This document shows positions 44,378 through 53,681 of a stretch of DNA of 64,000 bases, piece after piece. The DNA comes from Euryarchaeota archaeon Ods02. GTDB lineage: Archaea > Halobacteriota > Halobacteria > Halobacteriales > Halorutilaceae. Within the stretch, counting starts at the first letter, position 1; each line of letters opens with the position of its first letter. The translations under genes were made by a program, and so were the position numbers. Below the pieces are notes generated by a model. The model worked only from the letters and a program-made list of their open reading frames with translations. It searched no databases and had not been told where the DNA came from. The DNA lies in NCBI GenBank assembly GCA_028751075.1, contig JAQZDA010000003.1, positions 85,854 through 149,853 of the forward strand, given 5' to 3'.

Positions 44378-46231
44378 TCAGGGACAGCTGCAACCGGAGG
44401 TAGAGCTGAACTCGATCTCCACGTTCGTCGCTTCCGCGCCCGTGAAGTCCGCGTCATCGAGGTCCACCACCGTGAACTCCACGTCATCCAGCGTCGAGTT
44501 ACGCGCGTCCACCCTCTGGAAGCTGGAGTCACGCGCCACCTCGACGTCCCGTAGCGTCGCGCCCCTTATGGAGGCGTCGTCGAGGTTCGTGTGCCAGAAC
44601 ACCGAACCCCTAACCTCGACGTGGTCGAAGTTCGACCTGCTGAGGTCGCCGCGATACGACGAGCTCCGGACGGAGGCGTTCCTCCAAGTAGACTCGACGG
44701 CGGAGTCCACGTGGAACTCCACCTCAGCTGCGGTGACTCCGTCGAGGCTGGCTCGGTGGAGGACGCTGTCGGTCATATCTACGTCCTCCATTGACGCGTT
44801 CTCCAGCGACGCGCCGGAGAGATCGGAGTCCGAGAAATCCACACCCTCGAGGCGTGCGTTCGTCATGTCGACGCCGGAGAGATCGAGATCGGAGACGTCC
44901 ATGTACCGGATGTCGGCTCCAGACAGTTCAGCGTCGGGTTCCATCGGCGTATCCCCGACGACGGGTACGTCGTAGCCCTGTACCTCGTCGTCCTCTACTC
45001 TGTAGGTCCGGTGGAAGGCCGCGGGTATCACGCCGGTTCGGACGCCCCATTCGTCGACGGCTTCCACCGTGTACCGGCATTCCACCTCCAGCCAGGTCTC
45101 TTCGTCGTAGTCCCTTCGGTCGACCGTGTAGCAGAAGCTGGTGAACCCATTGAACTGGAACTCGTCTCTGACGAACTCGTCGTACAGCTCTGCGGCGTCG
45201 TGATAGCTGTCGTGTTCCGCCTGCTGGAGCGCCATCTCCTCAGGTTCGAGCGCTGCTTCGGGCTCAGGAGGTGCAGTCGGTTCCTCCGCGTACGCCAGGA
45301 AGGCGACGGAGTGCGAGAGACCTGCTAACCCCAGGACAGCGACGGCTACCGCGACGGCCGCGACTCCGGCGACGTGTGGCCACGTGATCAGCCAGCGCTC
45401 CGAAAGACCAGTGAGAGCGACGGGTGCCGCGACGGTCCAGACCGCCAGCGCGACACCCGTCAGATACAGGATGTAGACCGCGACAGCGGGACCGAACACC
45501 CCCGACGCGTCGACCAGCAGTTCGACGAAGGGCTCCATCTGGACGAGGGTGAACACCGGCAGGGAGAACAGAGCGACGGGGTATGCGAGGAGGCTGCCGA
45601 AAGGCGCAGGATCGAAGACAACGTCGGGTAAGGCGGCGACCACGACGGTGGAAGCGAACACCAGCGCCGCGAACGCCGCGGAGATAACTGCGACACCCCG
45701 TCGACGGAGAGCCGCGAACCTCCTACCTCTCTGGCTCGCTGTCAACGTCAAGAGATAGGAGAGAACCAGGACGGATCCTACAGATACCGAGGCCGCCACG
45801 GCGAACACCGGATTCAAAGTGTACGACTCTACGTGGGCGGCGGACGCAAATACGGCGAGCGAGGGGACGCCCAGGAACCCCGCTGAGACCGCGAACTCAC
45901 GCCAACTCGTCTCGACGACGTCGCCGTGGAGTGCCGCCTCCTCGTCGTCCAGTCGACCGAGGACCGCCGCTGCATCGTACGCTGCCGCTGCTACGTAGGG
46001 CGAAAAGACGACTGCGTACCATCTCCACCGCCCTCGTTGTTCCAGCCAGAAGGCCGCAAGCGACGACAGACCCAGTGCTATCCAGACCGCTGACAGTCCG
46101 AAGAACCCGAGGTAGAGCACCACGTGGTCTGACAGGGAGGTGTCGAAATGGATGACGGCGGCGTACGCAGCCACTAGAACTAGGGTGGCTGCGAGTCCGG
46201 CGCGGTGGAAGACGGTCCATCGATGACGCAT
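44378..46231 (-). CDS. Membrane protein with extracytoplasmic pentapeptide-repeat domain
   Basis: About 617 residues. The N-terminal half has around eight hydrophobic segments to about residue 315. A Pro/Glu linker leads to a soluble region that ends in a pentapeptide-repeat beta-helix (from about residue 430): repeated A(D/N)L-like units such as LSGADI, LDLSGVD, ARLEGVDF, DLSGASLENASMEDVDM and later ADFTGAEATN. The C terminus is SGCSCP. Soluble pentapeptide proteins can mimic DNA and bind gyrase; this one is membrane-linked, so that role is doubtful. ATG 46231 is preferred to an upstream GTG. Confidence 0.75.
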   Translation of the reverse strand: MRHRWTVFHRAGLAATLVLVAAYAAVIHFDTSLSDHVVLYLGFFGLSAVWIALGLSSLAAFWLEQRGRWRWYAVVFSPYVAAAAYDAAAVLGRLDDEEAALHGDVVETSWREFAVSAGFLGVPSLAVFASAAHVESYTLNPVFAVAASVSVGSVLVLSYLLTLTASQRGRRFAALRRRGVAVISAAFAALVFASTVVVAALPDVVFDPAPFGSLLAYPVALFSLPVFTLVQMEPFVELLVDASGVFGPAVAVYILYLTGVALAVWTVAAPVALTGLSERWLITWPHVAGVAAVAVAVAVLGLAGLSHSVAFLAYAEEPTAPPEPEAALEPEEMALQQAEHDSYHDAAELYDEFVRDEFQFNGFTSFCYTVDRRDYDEETWLEVECRYTVEAVDEWGVRTGVIPAAFHRTYRVEDDEVQGYDVPVVGDTPMEPDAELSGADIRYMDVSDLDLSGVDMTNARLEGVDFSDSDLSGASLENASMEDVDMTDSVLHRASLDGVTAAEVEFHVDSAVESTWRNASVRSSSYRGDLSRSNFDHVEVRGSVFWHTNLDDASIRGATLRDVEVARDSSFQRVDARNSTLDDVEFTVVDLDDADFTGAEATNVEIEFSSTSGCSCP

Positions 46232-46293
46232 ACCGGTCACACGGCCGCTCCCGGCTTGAATCCAGCGGTGGCTCAGCGGTCATCACGTGATTT

Positions 46294-47394
46294 ATGATGG
46301 CAGACGGATACCTACGGCTGATGGAAGACGTACTACGGGATCTCTCGCACCTCGACGAGTACGTTCCCGGCCGCGGAGTCGACGAGGTCGCGCGGGAGCA
46401 CGACCTCGACCCCGACGAGATGGTGAAGCTAGCGTCGAACGAGAACCCCCTGGGTCCGCCTCCAGCTGCGATGGAGGAACTACGGGAGAACGTCGAGGAA
46501 GCCAGCGTCTACCCCACCGCATTACACGCAGACGTCAAGGAGGAGGTAGCGAAGTACGCCGACGCACCGGTGGAGAACACGGTTCTCGGTGCAGGTGCGG
46601 ACGGCGTCTTCGACACCGTCTGCCGCGCCTGCATCGAGGACGGAGACGATATACTCTGTCCCGAACCCGGGTTCAGCTACTACAGGATGGCGGCGGAGAA
46701 CGTCGGCGGCGCTGCGAACAGCTACCCAATCCCGAAGGAGGACGGCTTCCGGTACAGCGCAGACGCCGTCGTAAACAGCTACTCAGGGGAGAAGATAGTC
46801 TACCTGACGTCGCCGAACAACCCCACCGGCAGCGTGCTGTCGCTCGACGAGATACAGCAGGTCGCGGACGAGGTCGACGGCCTGGTGTTCGTCGACGAAG
46901 CGTACTGGGAGTTCAGCAGCCGCGACAGCGCAGTCGACCTCGTCGACCGAGGTGACATCGCCGTCGCGCGGACGTTCTCGAAAGCCTGGGGGCTAGCGGG
47001 GATGCGGTTCGGGTACGCCGTCGTCCCCGACGAGCTGGCGGAGGCGTACCGGAAGGTGGTGACGCCGTTCTCCGTCGGAACCCTGACGCTATACGCCGCG
47101 GACGCTGCGCTGCAGGACACCGACCACGTGGAGGAGACGCTTGAGCTAGTGGAATGGGGTAGAGAGTACCTGACCGAGGAATTAGACGCTCACGTCTATC
47201 CGTCGGAGGCGAACTTCGTGCTGATAGACGTCTCACCCCGGACGGCTGAGGAGGTGGCGAAGGAGCTGGAGCGCCGCGGCGTCATCGTACGCGACACCAC
47301 TAGCTTCGGTCTACCGGAGTGCATACGGGTCAACGTCGGCACCAGAGACGACACGAAGCGGGCTGTGAAGGAGATCAACGACGTATGCGGGTAG
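46294..47394 (+). CDS. hisC: Histidinol-phosphate aminotransferase
   Basis: PLP-dependent step of histidine synthesis. 366 residues: KLASNENPLGPPP, YLTSPNNPTGSVL, VFVDEAYWEF, the PLP lysine in ARTFSKAWGLAGMRFGYAV, and the C-terminal CIRVNVGTRDDTKR. An internal ATG at 46321 (MEDVLRDLSHLDEYVPGRG) is a possible true start, since TTTATGAT is about 27 bases before it. It overlaps the next gene by ten bases. Confidence 0.92.
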   Translation: MMADGYLRLMEDVLRDLSHLDEYVPGRGVDEVAREHDLDPDEMVKLASNENPLGPPPAAMEELRENVEEASVYPTALHADVKEEVAKYADAPVENTVLGAGADGVFDTVCRACIEDGDDILCPEPGFSYYRMAAENVGGAANSYPIPKEDGFRYSADAVVNSYSGEKIVYLTSPNNPTGSVLSLDEIQQVADEVDGLVFVDEAYWEFSSRDSAVDLVDRGDIAVARTFSKAWGLAGMRFGYAVVPDELAEAYRKVVTPFSVGTLTLYAADAALQDTDHVEETLELVEWGREYLTEELDAHVYPSEANFVLIDVSPRTAEEVAKELERRGVIVRDTTSFGLPECIRVNVGTRDDTKRAVKEINDVCG

Positions 47395-47906
47395 CATTGA
47401 CGGGTACACCTGGAACCGGTAAGTCGACGGTAGCGCCGCTGATGGCGGAGGAGCTGGATCTCGAAGTCGTCGAGCTATCCCGTCACGCGAGGGAGTTCGC
47501 CGCCGAGTACGACGAAGAACGAGGCTCCACGGAGGTCGACGTGGACGAGATGGGGGACTGGGCTGCCGGCCTCGGCGACGTCGTCTTCGACGGCCACGTC
47601 AGCCACCATCTCGACGTCGACCACGTAGTGGTGCTCCGCTGTCACCCTGACACCCTGATGGAAAGGTTGAGGGACCGCGGCTACGGCGAGAGCAAGGTAC
47701 AGGAGAACGCGTCGAGCGAAGCCCTGGACCTCGTCGTCGCTGAAGCCATACACCGGCACGAGGAGGTGTACGAAGTCGACACCACCGACCGGAGTCCCGA
47801 GGACGTAGCAGAGGATGTGGTAGAGGCCGTGCGAGGTGGTCTGGTGAACGCGTCAATGGACGGTATCACCGTGGACTGGAGCAGCTGGCTGGAGAGTTCG
47901 ACGTAG
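47385..47906 (+). CDS. Adenylate kinase/ATPase Fap7 (AK6) family
   Basis: A 173-residue P-loop NMP-kinase-like protein that helps 18S/16S rRNA and S11/S14 assembly in the ribosome. Walker A is ALTGTPGTGKSTVA; VVFDGHVSHHL and VVVLRCHPDTLMERLRDRGY follow, with a C-terminal NASMDGITVDWSSWL. It starts at 47385 within the end of hisC. The trio hisC, fap7 and CDP-alcohol phosphatidyltransferase is contiguous. Confidence 0.9.
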   Translation: MRVALTGTPGTGKSTVAPLMAEELDLEVVELSRHAREFAAEYDEERGSTEVDVDEMGDWAAGLGDVVFDGHVSHHLDVDHVVVLRCHPDTLMERLRDRGYGESKVQENASSEALDLVVAEAIHRHEEVYEVDTTDRSPEDVAEDVVEAVRGGLVNASMDGITVDWSSWLESST

Positions 47907-47957
47907 TCGTCCTCCGACGATGTAATACGTCGGCTCAGGTAGAAAGATGAAAATACC

Positions 47958-48014
47958 ATGCCGGAGTCATTCGAAGTAACAGTGTATTCCGTGGACGCAG
48001 AGGGTCGACGGTGA
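47958..48014 (+). CDS. Possible 18-residue leader ORF
   Basis: ATG 47958 opens an 18-codon frame (MPESFEVTVYSVDAEGRR) whose TGA overlaps the ATG at 48014 of the phosphatidyltransferase. It could be translationally coupled or a mere coincidence; no homology is claimed. A run of AAATA lies just before it. Confidence 0.25.
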   Translation: MPESFEVTVYSVDAEGRR

Positions 48015-48616
48015 TGGACGTCGAGAGACGCAAGGAGCTGTTCGGAGACATCGTCCAGCCGCTGGTGTCGGCTACCGACCGCGTAGGGTTGACGCCGAAC
48101 CAGGTGTCGGTGTTCGCGTTCCTGCTCGCCGTCGCCGCCGCCTCAGCGTTCTACCTTGGGTCTACGTCGGGGTACCTCGCCGGCGTCACGCTGATGCTCG
48201 CGAGCGGTGTCTTCGACGTCGTCGACGGCGAGCTCGCGCGGTACAACGACGTCGCGTCCCCGCAGGGCGACATGCTCGACCACACCCTCGACAGGTTCAG
48301 CGACGTCGCCCTCATTGCAGGCGTCGCCGGCGGCCTCGACGCGTGGATGCTGGGGACGTTCGCCGTCGCCGGAGTGCTGCTGACGTCGTACATGGGGACT
48401 CAGGCGCAGGCGGTGGGCGCCGGCAGGGACTACGGCGGAGTGATGGGGCGCGGCGACAGATTCGCCGTCCTCGTCGCCGGCGGCGTGCTGCATCCCTTCG
48501 TCCCGCCAGTAGAGGGGTACACGGTTCTCGAAGGAGTTCTCGTCTTGTTCGCCGTCGTAGGAACTCTGACGGCGGTGCAGAGGTTCCTCGCCAGCTGGCG
48601 GGCCCTGGAGGAGTAG
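48014..48616 (+). CDS. CDP-alcohol phosphatidyltransferase (archaetidyl-inositol-type)
   Basis: A 200-residue membrane enzyme that joins a polar head group to CDP-archaeol. The catalytic motif is DVVDGELARYNDVASPQGDMLDHTLDRFSD (the D-x2-DG-x2-AR-x8-G-x3-D-x3-D rule holds). Six or so hydrophobic segments follow. In haloarchaea such a gene with fap7 is usually the archaetidylinositol-phosphate synthase candidate. ATG 48014 is used. An in-frame heptad-coding repeat continues after its stop. Confidence 0.9.
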   Translation: MDVERRKELFGDIVQPLVSATDRVGLTPNQVSVFAFLLAVAAASAFYLGSTSGYLAGVTLMLASGVFDVVDGELARYNDVASPQGDMLDHTLDRFSDVALIAGVAGGLDAWMLGTFAVAGVLLTSYMGTQAQAVGAGRDYGGVMGRGDRFAVLVAGGVLHPFVPPVEGYTVLEGVLVLFAVVGTLTAVQRFLASWRALEE

Positions 48617-48728
48617 ATTAGACTTCTGGAAAAGCTTAGCAGACTTCTGGAGAAACTGAGCAGACTTCTGGAGGAGTATAGCAGACTGGAGGAGTAGAGA
48701 GTAGAATTCCGGAGGAGTATAGCAGACT
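48617..48728 (+). repeat. 21-base tandem repeat, in frame after the stop codon
   Basis: After TAG 48614-48616 the same frame reads IRLLEKL, SRLLEKL, SRLLEEY, SRLEE and then a stop. The 21-base unit encodes a seven-residue leucine-zipper-like heptad. A further degenerate GGAGGAGTATAGCAGAC copy follows. It is either a decayed coiled-coil tail of the upstream enzyme or a non-coding repeat. Confidence 0.85.
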
Positions 48729-48742
48729 ATGTCTCGCGGCGG

Positions 48743-49210
48743 CTACAGCAAGCCAGCGACTCCACCAGGGTATCCGAGCAACGCGGCGTTAGCTATCAAC
48801 AACACCGATAGCGCAGTCGCCGTCCAGAACCACGGCAGCTTGTTCCCTGCGGGCTCCCTGATCTTCCCCGTGCCGGCATCCCGTAGGACCTGGTGTTTAC
48901 CTATCTGTATCGAGCCGAGCAACGCCGCCCAGAGCAGGAGCATCACGAGGACGAGGTATCCATCTACGGTTCCCGTCAACGTCTCCACGGTGTACCGCGT
49001 TCCCGCCAGGTGTCCGCCGGTGACGAAAAGCACGAGCGCAGAGGCTATGGAGACTTTCTCGAACCTGTCGAGGAACATAGCCGTCAGCTTGTAGTCGAGG
49101 TGGCCGTCTCTGGCGGCGGGTAGCACTGCGAAGGTTACGAAGAATACGCCGCCGAGCCAGATGAAGGCGGCGGCGAGATGAAGCAGCTGAGCTACGAAGC
49201 CGATTGCCAT
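48743..49210 (-). CDS. CopD-like/DUF2269-type small membrane protein
   Basis: A 155-residue protein with four predicted membrane segments: FVAQLLHLAAAFIWLGGVFFVTFAVLP, then SALVLFVTGGHLAGTRY, LVLVMLLLWAALLGSIQIG and WFWTATALSVLLIANAALLG. His11 in the first helix is typical of CopD-type proteins. A metal- or haem-related role is possible; no partner is adjacent. Confidence 0.75.
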   Translation of the reverse strand: MAIGFVAQLLHLAAAFIWLGGVFFVTFAVLPAARDGHLDYKLTAMFLDRFEKVSIASALVLFVTGGHLAGTRYTVETLTGTVDGYLVLVMLLLWAALLGSIQIGKHQVLRDAGTGKIREPAGNKLPWFWTATALSVLLIANAALLGYPGGVAGLL

Positions 49211-49237
49211 AGAGCAACCTCGGAGTGGTGGTTAATC

Positions 49238-49450
49238 ACGCTTACGTTACCAGTCCCTACATCGGTGTAGGGAGTTACGTAACCAGACCCTACGTCCAGG
49301 TAGGTAGTTACCAGTCCCTACGTCCAGGTAGGTAGTTACCAGCGCTTACGTCGAGGTAGGTGGTTAGCGGAACCAGACCCTACCTCGGGTTAGGTAGTTA
49401 CCAGCGCTTACGTCGAGGTAGGTGGTTAGCGGAACCAGACCCCATCGTCG
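49238..49450. repeat. Array of seven hairpin units with 28- and 34-base spacing
   Basis: CCAG begins each unit at 49250, 49283, 49311, 49339, 49373, 49401 and 49435, with spacing 33, 28, 28, 34, 28 and 34. Each has a short stem: CCCTACA/TGTAGGG in the first, CCTAC/GTAGG in the next two, CTTAC/GTAGG (with G-T pairing) and a longer one in others. The stretch lies downstream of btuD and upstream of the CopD-like gene. No ORF is credible here. Function unknown. Confidence 0.85.
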
Positions 49451-49478
49451 AGGGTACGTAGAAGTTCGGCTGACGGAG

Positions 49479-50699
49479 TCAACTGACTCGATCACGAGTG
49501 GATAGAGCACCGTCGTCTCGTTCTTGAGTGTCAGACGATGGCTCCACCCGGACTCCGTGTTTCGCGAGTGTCTCTTCACACTCTTCGGCTTCGTCTTCCG
49601 TGAGGTCGTCGAGCTCCAGCGCTACCTCGGATGCGTCCTCCAGCGCACGGAAGTTAGGGGTGAAGCCTTCGGTGAAGGTGGAGAGGGCGACGACCGCGGC
49701 TTCCGCGTCGTCCACGAGTCTCCGGACCCGTTCCACTGACTCCGGTGTCACCCTGGAATACGGTTCCTCAGCTACGACGGTGTCGGCGAAGGAATCGATG
49801 GTGGATAGACAGGGGTCGTTACCGGAGATAGCTCCCACGGTCACCCTGTAACCCTTCTTCCAGAGCGCGTAGACGGCTTCCAAGCATGCTCCTCCGTTGC
49901 CGACGACGTGTACGGGTTCCCGCTGACTTTCCATGGAGTCTGAAAAGGCTGACACCCGGCTGAAACCCTCGTGTGACGTCGAGACTCTGCCGCCGAAAGC
50001 ATCCTCGACGTTCTCCTCGGATAGAACGTCGCAGGGCGCTCCCATCGCCGTTACCTCGCCGTCGGCCAGCAACGCGATTCGGTCGCAGTACCTCGCCGCG
50101 AGATCTAGGTCGTGTATCGCTGCTAGAACCGCTTTATCCTGAACTCTAGCGAGGCCGTGAACTAGCTCGAGCACCTCGACGGCTCTGTGGACGTCGAGGC
50201 TAGCCGTGGGTTCGTCCATGACAACCACCGGAGTCCGTTGCGCGAGACATCTGGCGAGGAGTACGCGCTGTCGTTCGCCGCCGCTGACGTCGTCTATCGA
50301 CCGACCTCGGAACTCCTCGAGGTCGGCGTCCTCCATCGCATCATCTACGGCGTCTGGTTCGGGGTCGCCGCCGACTCGCGGCGTCGACGCGTGTCTACCC
50401 ATCTCGACCACCTGTTCCACGGTGTACTCGAACGACAGCTCCGTCGACTGGGGCAGCGTGGCGACCCGGCGGGCGCGTTCCCTGTGTGAGAGGCTGATGA
50501 CGGAGTCACCGAGCAACTCGACGTCTCCGGACTCAGGGGTGAGCACTCCGTTGACCGTCCGCAGAAGCGTGCTTTTGCCTGCGCCGTTCGCTCCGACTAC
50601 GCCGAAGACCTCTCCTCTCTCTACCCCGAGGTCTACGTCCTCTAGCACTCGTTCGCCGGAGAGCTCCACTGTAACTGAGTCAAATGTGACGGCGGTCAA
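49479..50699 (-). CDS. btuD: ABC transporter ATPase, cobalamin/iron BtuD type, with C-terminal extension
   Basis: Powers uptake by BtuC. Walker A is [12 protein letters not shown]-loop [10 protein letters not shown], signature [17 protein letters not shown], Walker [13 protein letters not shown] and H-loop [12 protein letters not shown] in the first 240 residues. An extra 150-residue domain follows ([40 protein letters not shown]... ), which resembles a nucleotide/corrin-binding Rossmann-like unit. The start is a TTG that overlaps the btuC stop. Substrate may be B12 or a siderophore. Confidence 0.88.
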   Translation of the reverse strand: MTAVTFDSVTVELSGERVLEDVDLGVERGEVFGVVGANGAGKSTLLRTVNGVLTPESGDVELLGDSVISLSHRERARRVATLPQSTELSFEYTVEQVVEMGRHASTPRVGGDPEPDAVDDAMEDADLEEFRGRSIDDVSGGERQRVLLARCLAQRTPVVVMDEPTASLDVHRAVEVLELVHGLARVQDKAVLAAIHDLDLAARYCDRIALLADGEVTAMGAPCDVLSEENVEDAFGGRVSTSHEGFSRVSAFSDSMESQREPVHVVGNGGACLEAVYALWKKGYRVTVGAISGNDPCLSTIDSFADTVVAEEPYSRVTPESVERVRRLVDDAEAAVVALSTFTEGFTPNFRALEDASEVALELDDLTEDEAEECEETLAKHGVRVEPSSDTQERDDGALSTRDRVS

Positions 50700-51784
50700 A
50701 GCCTGACCACCTCGCGTCTACGCAGCAGGTAGAGGAAGAAAGGCACTCCGACTAGCGCGGTCACTATCCCGACGGGTAGGGCGTCTCCCTGTAGAAGGAG
50801 GCGGGCGGATGCGTCGGCTGTGACGAGGAAGACTGCGCCGGCGAACGCGCTGGTGGGTACGAGTATGCGGTGGTCTGGTCCGACTATCAACCGCATGGCG
50901 TGTGGTACGATGAGGCCGACGAAGCCGATGACTCCTGCTACGGCGACGGCGGCGGCTGTGACGACGCTGGTGACGGCGAGCAGTACGCGTTTGGTGTGCT
51001 GTGGGTCGACTCCGAGTGTGGCGGCGTCTTCTTCGCCGAGCACGAGGACGTTGAGGTCGCGGGCGTACACCATGAGCACTCCGAAGCCGAGGGCTACGAC
51101 GGGTAAGCTGCTGCTGACGTGGCTCCAGTCCCTGTGTACGAGGTATCCCATCGTCCAGTAGACGGCGGTGCGGAGGCTTTCGTCGTCGCTGGTGTAGATG
51201 AGGTAGCTGACGACGGCGCCGAGGAACATCTGGACGGCGATGCCTGCGAGCAACAGGGTGGCGACTCCGGTTCGTCCGTTCTCGGTGGCGAGCCAGTACA
51301 CGGTGAACGCGGCAGCCAGCGCCCCTGTGAACGCTGCGAGCTGTATGCTGATGGTTAGTCCGTAGACTATGACTGCGACGGCTCCGACGGCGGCTCCGCT
51401 GGATATCCCTACTATCGTGGGGTCGGCCATGGGGTTGCGGAAGAAACCCTGCATCACTGCGCCGCTGGCTCCGAGCGCGAACCCTACGACGGCGGCGACG
51501 GCGACGCGCGGAAGCCTGACGTCGACCACGATGGTCTCGTAGTGGCTGGGTCCGTTGAAGAGGGACGTGGCTGGTGCTCCGAACCGTGACAGCTGTGCAG
51601 TGACGGAGTCGGCGACGATGGCTGCTATCGAGACGTAGCTGATGTCGACGGGGCCGGCGGAGGAGGCGACGGTGACAGAGAGGGCTAGCGCGGCTGCGAG
51701 GACGCTGCACCACCAGGTGGTTCTCGTCCAGATGGACGTGTCGGCGGTGTAGCTGGTGATAGCTGTCTCTATCCGTCCCGACAT
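50696..51784 (-). CDS. btuC: ABC transporter permease, BtuC/FecCD type
   Basis: A 362-residue integral membrane protein with about ten helices. The [46 protein letters not shown] segment and [24 protein letters not shown] are the standard FecCD motifs. It is transcribed first, before btuD, from a promoter shared with btuF. No substrate can be read from the sequence alone. Confidence 0.92.
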   Translation of the reverse strand: MSGRIETAITSYTADTSIWTRTTWWCSVLAAALALSVTVASSAGPVDISYVSIAAIVADSVTAQLSRFGAPATSLFNGPSHYETIVVDVRLPRVAVAAVVGFALGASGAVMQGFFRNPMADPTIVGISSGAAVGAVAVIVYGLTISIQLAAFTGALAAAFTVYWLATENGRTGVATLLLAGIAVQMFLGAVVSYLIYTSDDESLRTAVYWTMGYLVHRDWSHVSSSLPVVALGFGVLMVYARDLNVLVLGEEDAATLGVDPQHTKRVLLAVTSVVTAAAVAVAGVIGFVGLIVPHAMRLIVGPDHRILVPTSAFAGAVFLVTADASARLLLQGDALPVGIVTALVGVPFFLYLLRRREVVRL

Positions 51785-51833
51785 CGTTACTGCAAGTCGA
51801 GTGTAATTAGTTAAAGTTTTGTTGGTTTACTGT
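51785..51833. promoter_or_regulatory. Divergent promoter region between btuC and btuF
   Basis: The 49-base AT-rich interval (GTAATTAGTTAAAG and TTTTG) should hold start signals for both genes. It is short enough that one regulator could control both. The TATA candidate for the left gene is around 51803-51813. Confidence 0.5.
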
Positions 51834-53657
51834 ATGTCGGAGCTTATGAGGAGCAAGACAGCGGCCATCGCGGCAGCCCTGCTAGCTATCGCTCTGCTGG
51901 CTGCAGCCGCACCCGCGGCAGCAGCCGGAGAGTGCGAGTACCCCTACGAGTCGGTCGACGCAACGGGAGAGACCGTTGAGGTAGACGAGGAACCGGAACG
52001 CATCGTCACGCTCGCTCCGAGCACAACTCAGACTCTTATAGAGCTCGGTGACGACAACAGGATAGTTGGGACTGAGAGCAACTCGGTGTTCCAGTACCCC
52101 GAGGTCGCCGACGTACCCGCGGTAACCTACAACCAGTCCGGCGACAGCATGTTCGACGACGGCACCACGGAGGAGATACTGGATCTAGACCCCGACGTCG
52201 TCATCGGCTCCCTGATCCATAACGACCCCATCGTCGGCGAGCTCAGGGACGCCGGCGTCACAGTGTACGCTAGCGGAACCATAGGTTCCCTGCCCGGCAT
52301 CTACGACAAGGTTGAGGAGAAAGGCAGGTTGACCGGTAGCTGCACCGAAGCCGACGAAGTCGTGGACTGGATGGAGCACGAGGCATCGATCGTGGAGGAC
52401 ACGGTAGCCGGAGTAGAACCCGTCGACGTCTACTACCACGGCGGCTTCTGGCCTGGATACAGCACGACGACGGAGGCGAGCTTCGTCGGAGACACCATAG
52501 AACGCGCGGGAGCGTGGATGATACTACGTTTCGAGGACTACGACAACCCCTGGCCTTTCCTCGACGACGAGGAGCTGATAGCGGAGTTCAGCTCGACGGA
52601 TCCCATGTGGATAGTTCGACCTGACTCACCGTTGGAAGAGTACGATATACCTGAAGAGGACTACTGGAACTCTACTACCGCGGTGCAGGAGGATCAGGTT
52701 CTAGACGTCCACCAAAACTACATCCAGCAGTCGGCGCCGAGGGTCGTGATCCCTCTCGCTGAGATGGCGGAGGCTTTCCACCCCGACAGGTACGAGGCTG
52801 CTGAGGAAAGAGCGGAGGAAGATGACTCCGGGGGTAGTGCTGGAGGATGGTCCGGGGTCGACGACGCAGAGGAAGCTACCGTGGAGTTCGACGAACAGGA
52901 CGCGCGAATCGAACCAGGTGACGACTTCTCCATCGCCGAGCTGCCTGGACCCGTGAAGGAGATCGCGTTCGAAGGTCGTGTCGAAGGCAGCGTCAACGTA
53001 CAGCAGTCGGATGTCGATGGTGCCCCAGGTCGAGCGAGCTACGGCTTCACGGTGACGGCTCCGGAAGACGGGCTCCGTGGCACCGTCGCAGTCGAACCCG
53101 ACGCCGACGTACCGGTCGACGACCAGTGGATAGCGAAGCACGGGGACGGTGGCTGGAGCCTGCTTGACACCGAGGTCGTGTCAGTCGACGTCGACCTCCT
53201 GCAGGCGGAGACGGAGTTCTCCAGGTTCGCAGTCCTAGCTTCGACGGAGCCAGATGCACGCATCACAGCTGTCGACGGTGAAGACGGAGAGATCACGCTG
53301 TCGAGCACCGACTCGAGCGACGAGTACGGAGAGATAGTGGAGGCGAGATGGACGGTCGACGGCGAGACATCCACAGGCGACACCGTCACGGTATCGGTCG
53401 AGGACGAGGGCTCCGTGGAGGTGGAGCTGGAGGTTGAGAACGACGCCGGACTCACCGGGTACGCGGAAGCCGAGTACGCCGCTGAGGACGTCGAAGACGG
53501 TGTCGAGGAACCGAGGGATTTCGACATCGACGAAGCAGGTGAAGGGGAGGACGACGCCGACGAAGCGGATGACGGTGGACTGCCGCTACCTGGCTTCGGC
53601 TTCGTAGCTGCGGCGGCTGCGTTGCTAAGTTACGCGGGCGTCAGGAGACACAGTTAG
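51834..53657 (+). CDS. btuF: Secreted substrate-binding protein (BtuF-like) with PGF-CTERM-type tail
   Basis: About 607 residues. A signal peptide (MRSKTAAIAAALLAIALLAAAAPAAAA) precedes a BtuF/FecB-like domain of about 300 residues (IVTLAPSTTQTLIELGDDNRIVG, VVIGSLIHNDPIVGELRDAGVTVYAS). A 30-residue acidic linker leads to a predicted beta-rich region, and the C terminus has LPLPGFGFVAAAAALLSYAGVRRHS, a PGF-CTERM-like anchor sequence preceded by a long Asp/Glu-rich stalk. This suggests lipid or membrane anchoring outside the cell. Start ATG 51834 or 51846. Confidence 0.88.
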   Translation: MSELMRSKTAAIAAALLAIALLAAAAPAAAAGECEYPYESVDATGETVEVDEEPERIVTLAPSTTQTLIELGDDNRIVGTESNSVFQYPEVADVPAVTYNQSGDSMFDDGTTEEILDLDPDVVIGSLIHNDPIVGELRDAGVTVYASGTIGSLPGIYDKVEEKGRLTGSCTEADEVVDWMEHEASIVEDTVAGVEPVDVYYHGGFWPGYSTTTEASFVGDTIERAGAWMILRFEDYDNPWPFLDDEELIAEFSSTDPMWIVRPDSPLEEYDIPEEDYWNSTTAVQEDQVLDVHQNYIQQSAPRVVIPLAEMAEAFHPDRYEAAEERAEEDDSGGSAGGWSGVDDAEEATVEFDEQDARIEPGDDFSIAELPGPVKEIAFEGRVEGSVNVQQSDVDGAPGRASYGFTVTAPEDGLRGTVAVEPDADVPVDDQWIAKHGDGGWSLLDTEVVSVDVDLLQAETEFSRFAVLASTEPDARITAVDGEDGEITLSSTDSSDEYGEIVEARWTVDGETSTGDTVTVSVEDEGSVEVELEVENDAGLTGYAEAEYAAEDVEDGVEEPRDFDIDEAGEGEDDADEADDGGLPLPGFGFVAAAAALLSYAGVRRHS

Positions 53658-53681
53658 CGGCGGAAGAGATTGGCGTGAATC

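Noticed and set aside
44378..46231. Gyrase-protecting Qnr-like protein
   Set aside because: It is membrane-linked and its repeat domain is probably outside, so a gyrase role is not supported.
49238..49450. Possible CRISPR array
   Set aside because: Spacing is too short and near-identical between units, and no cas genes are nearby.
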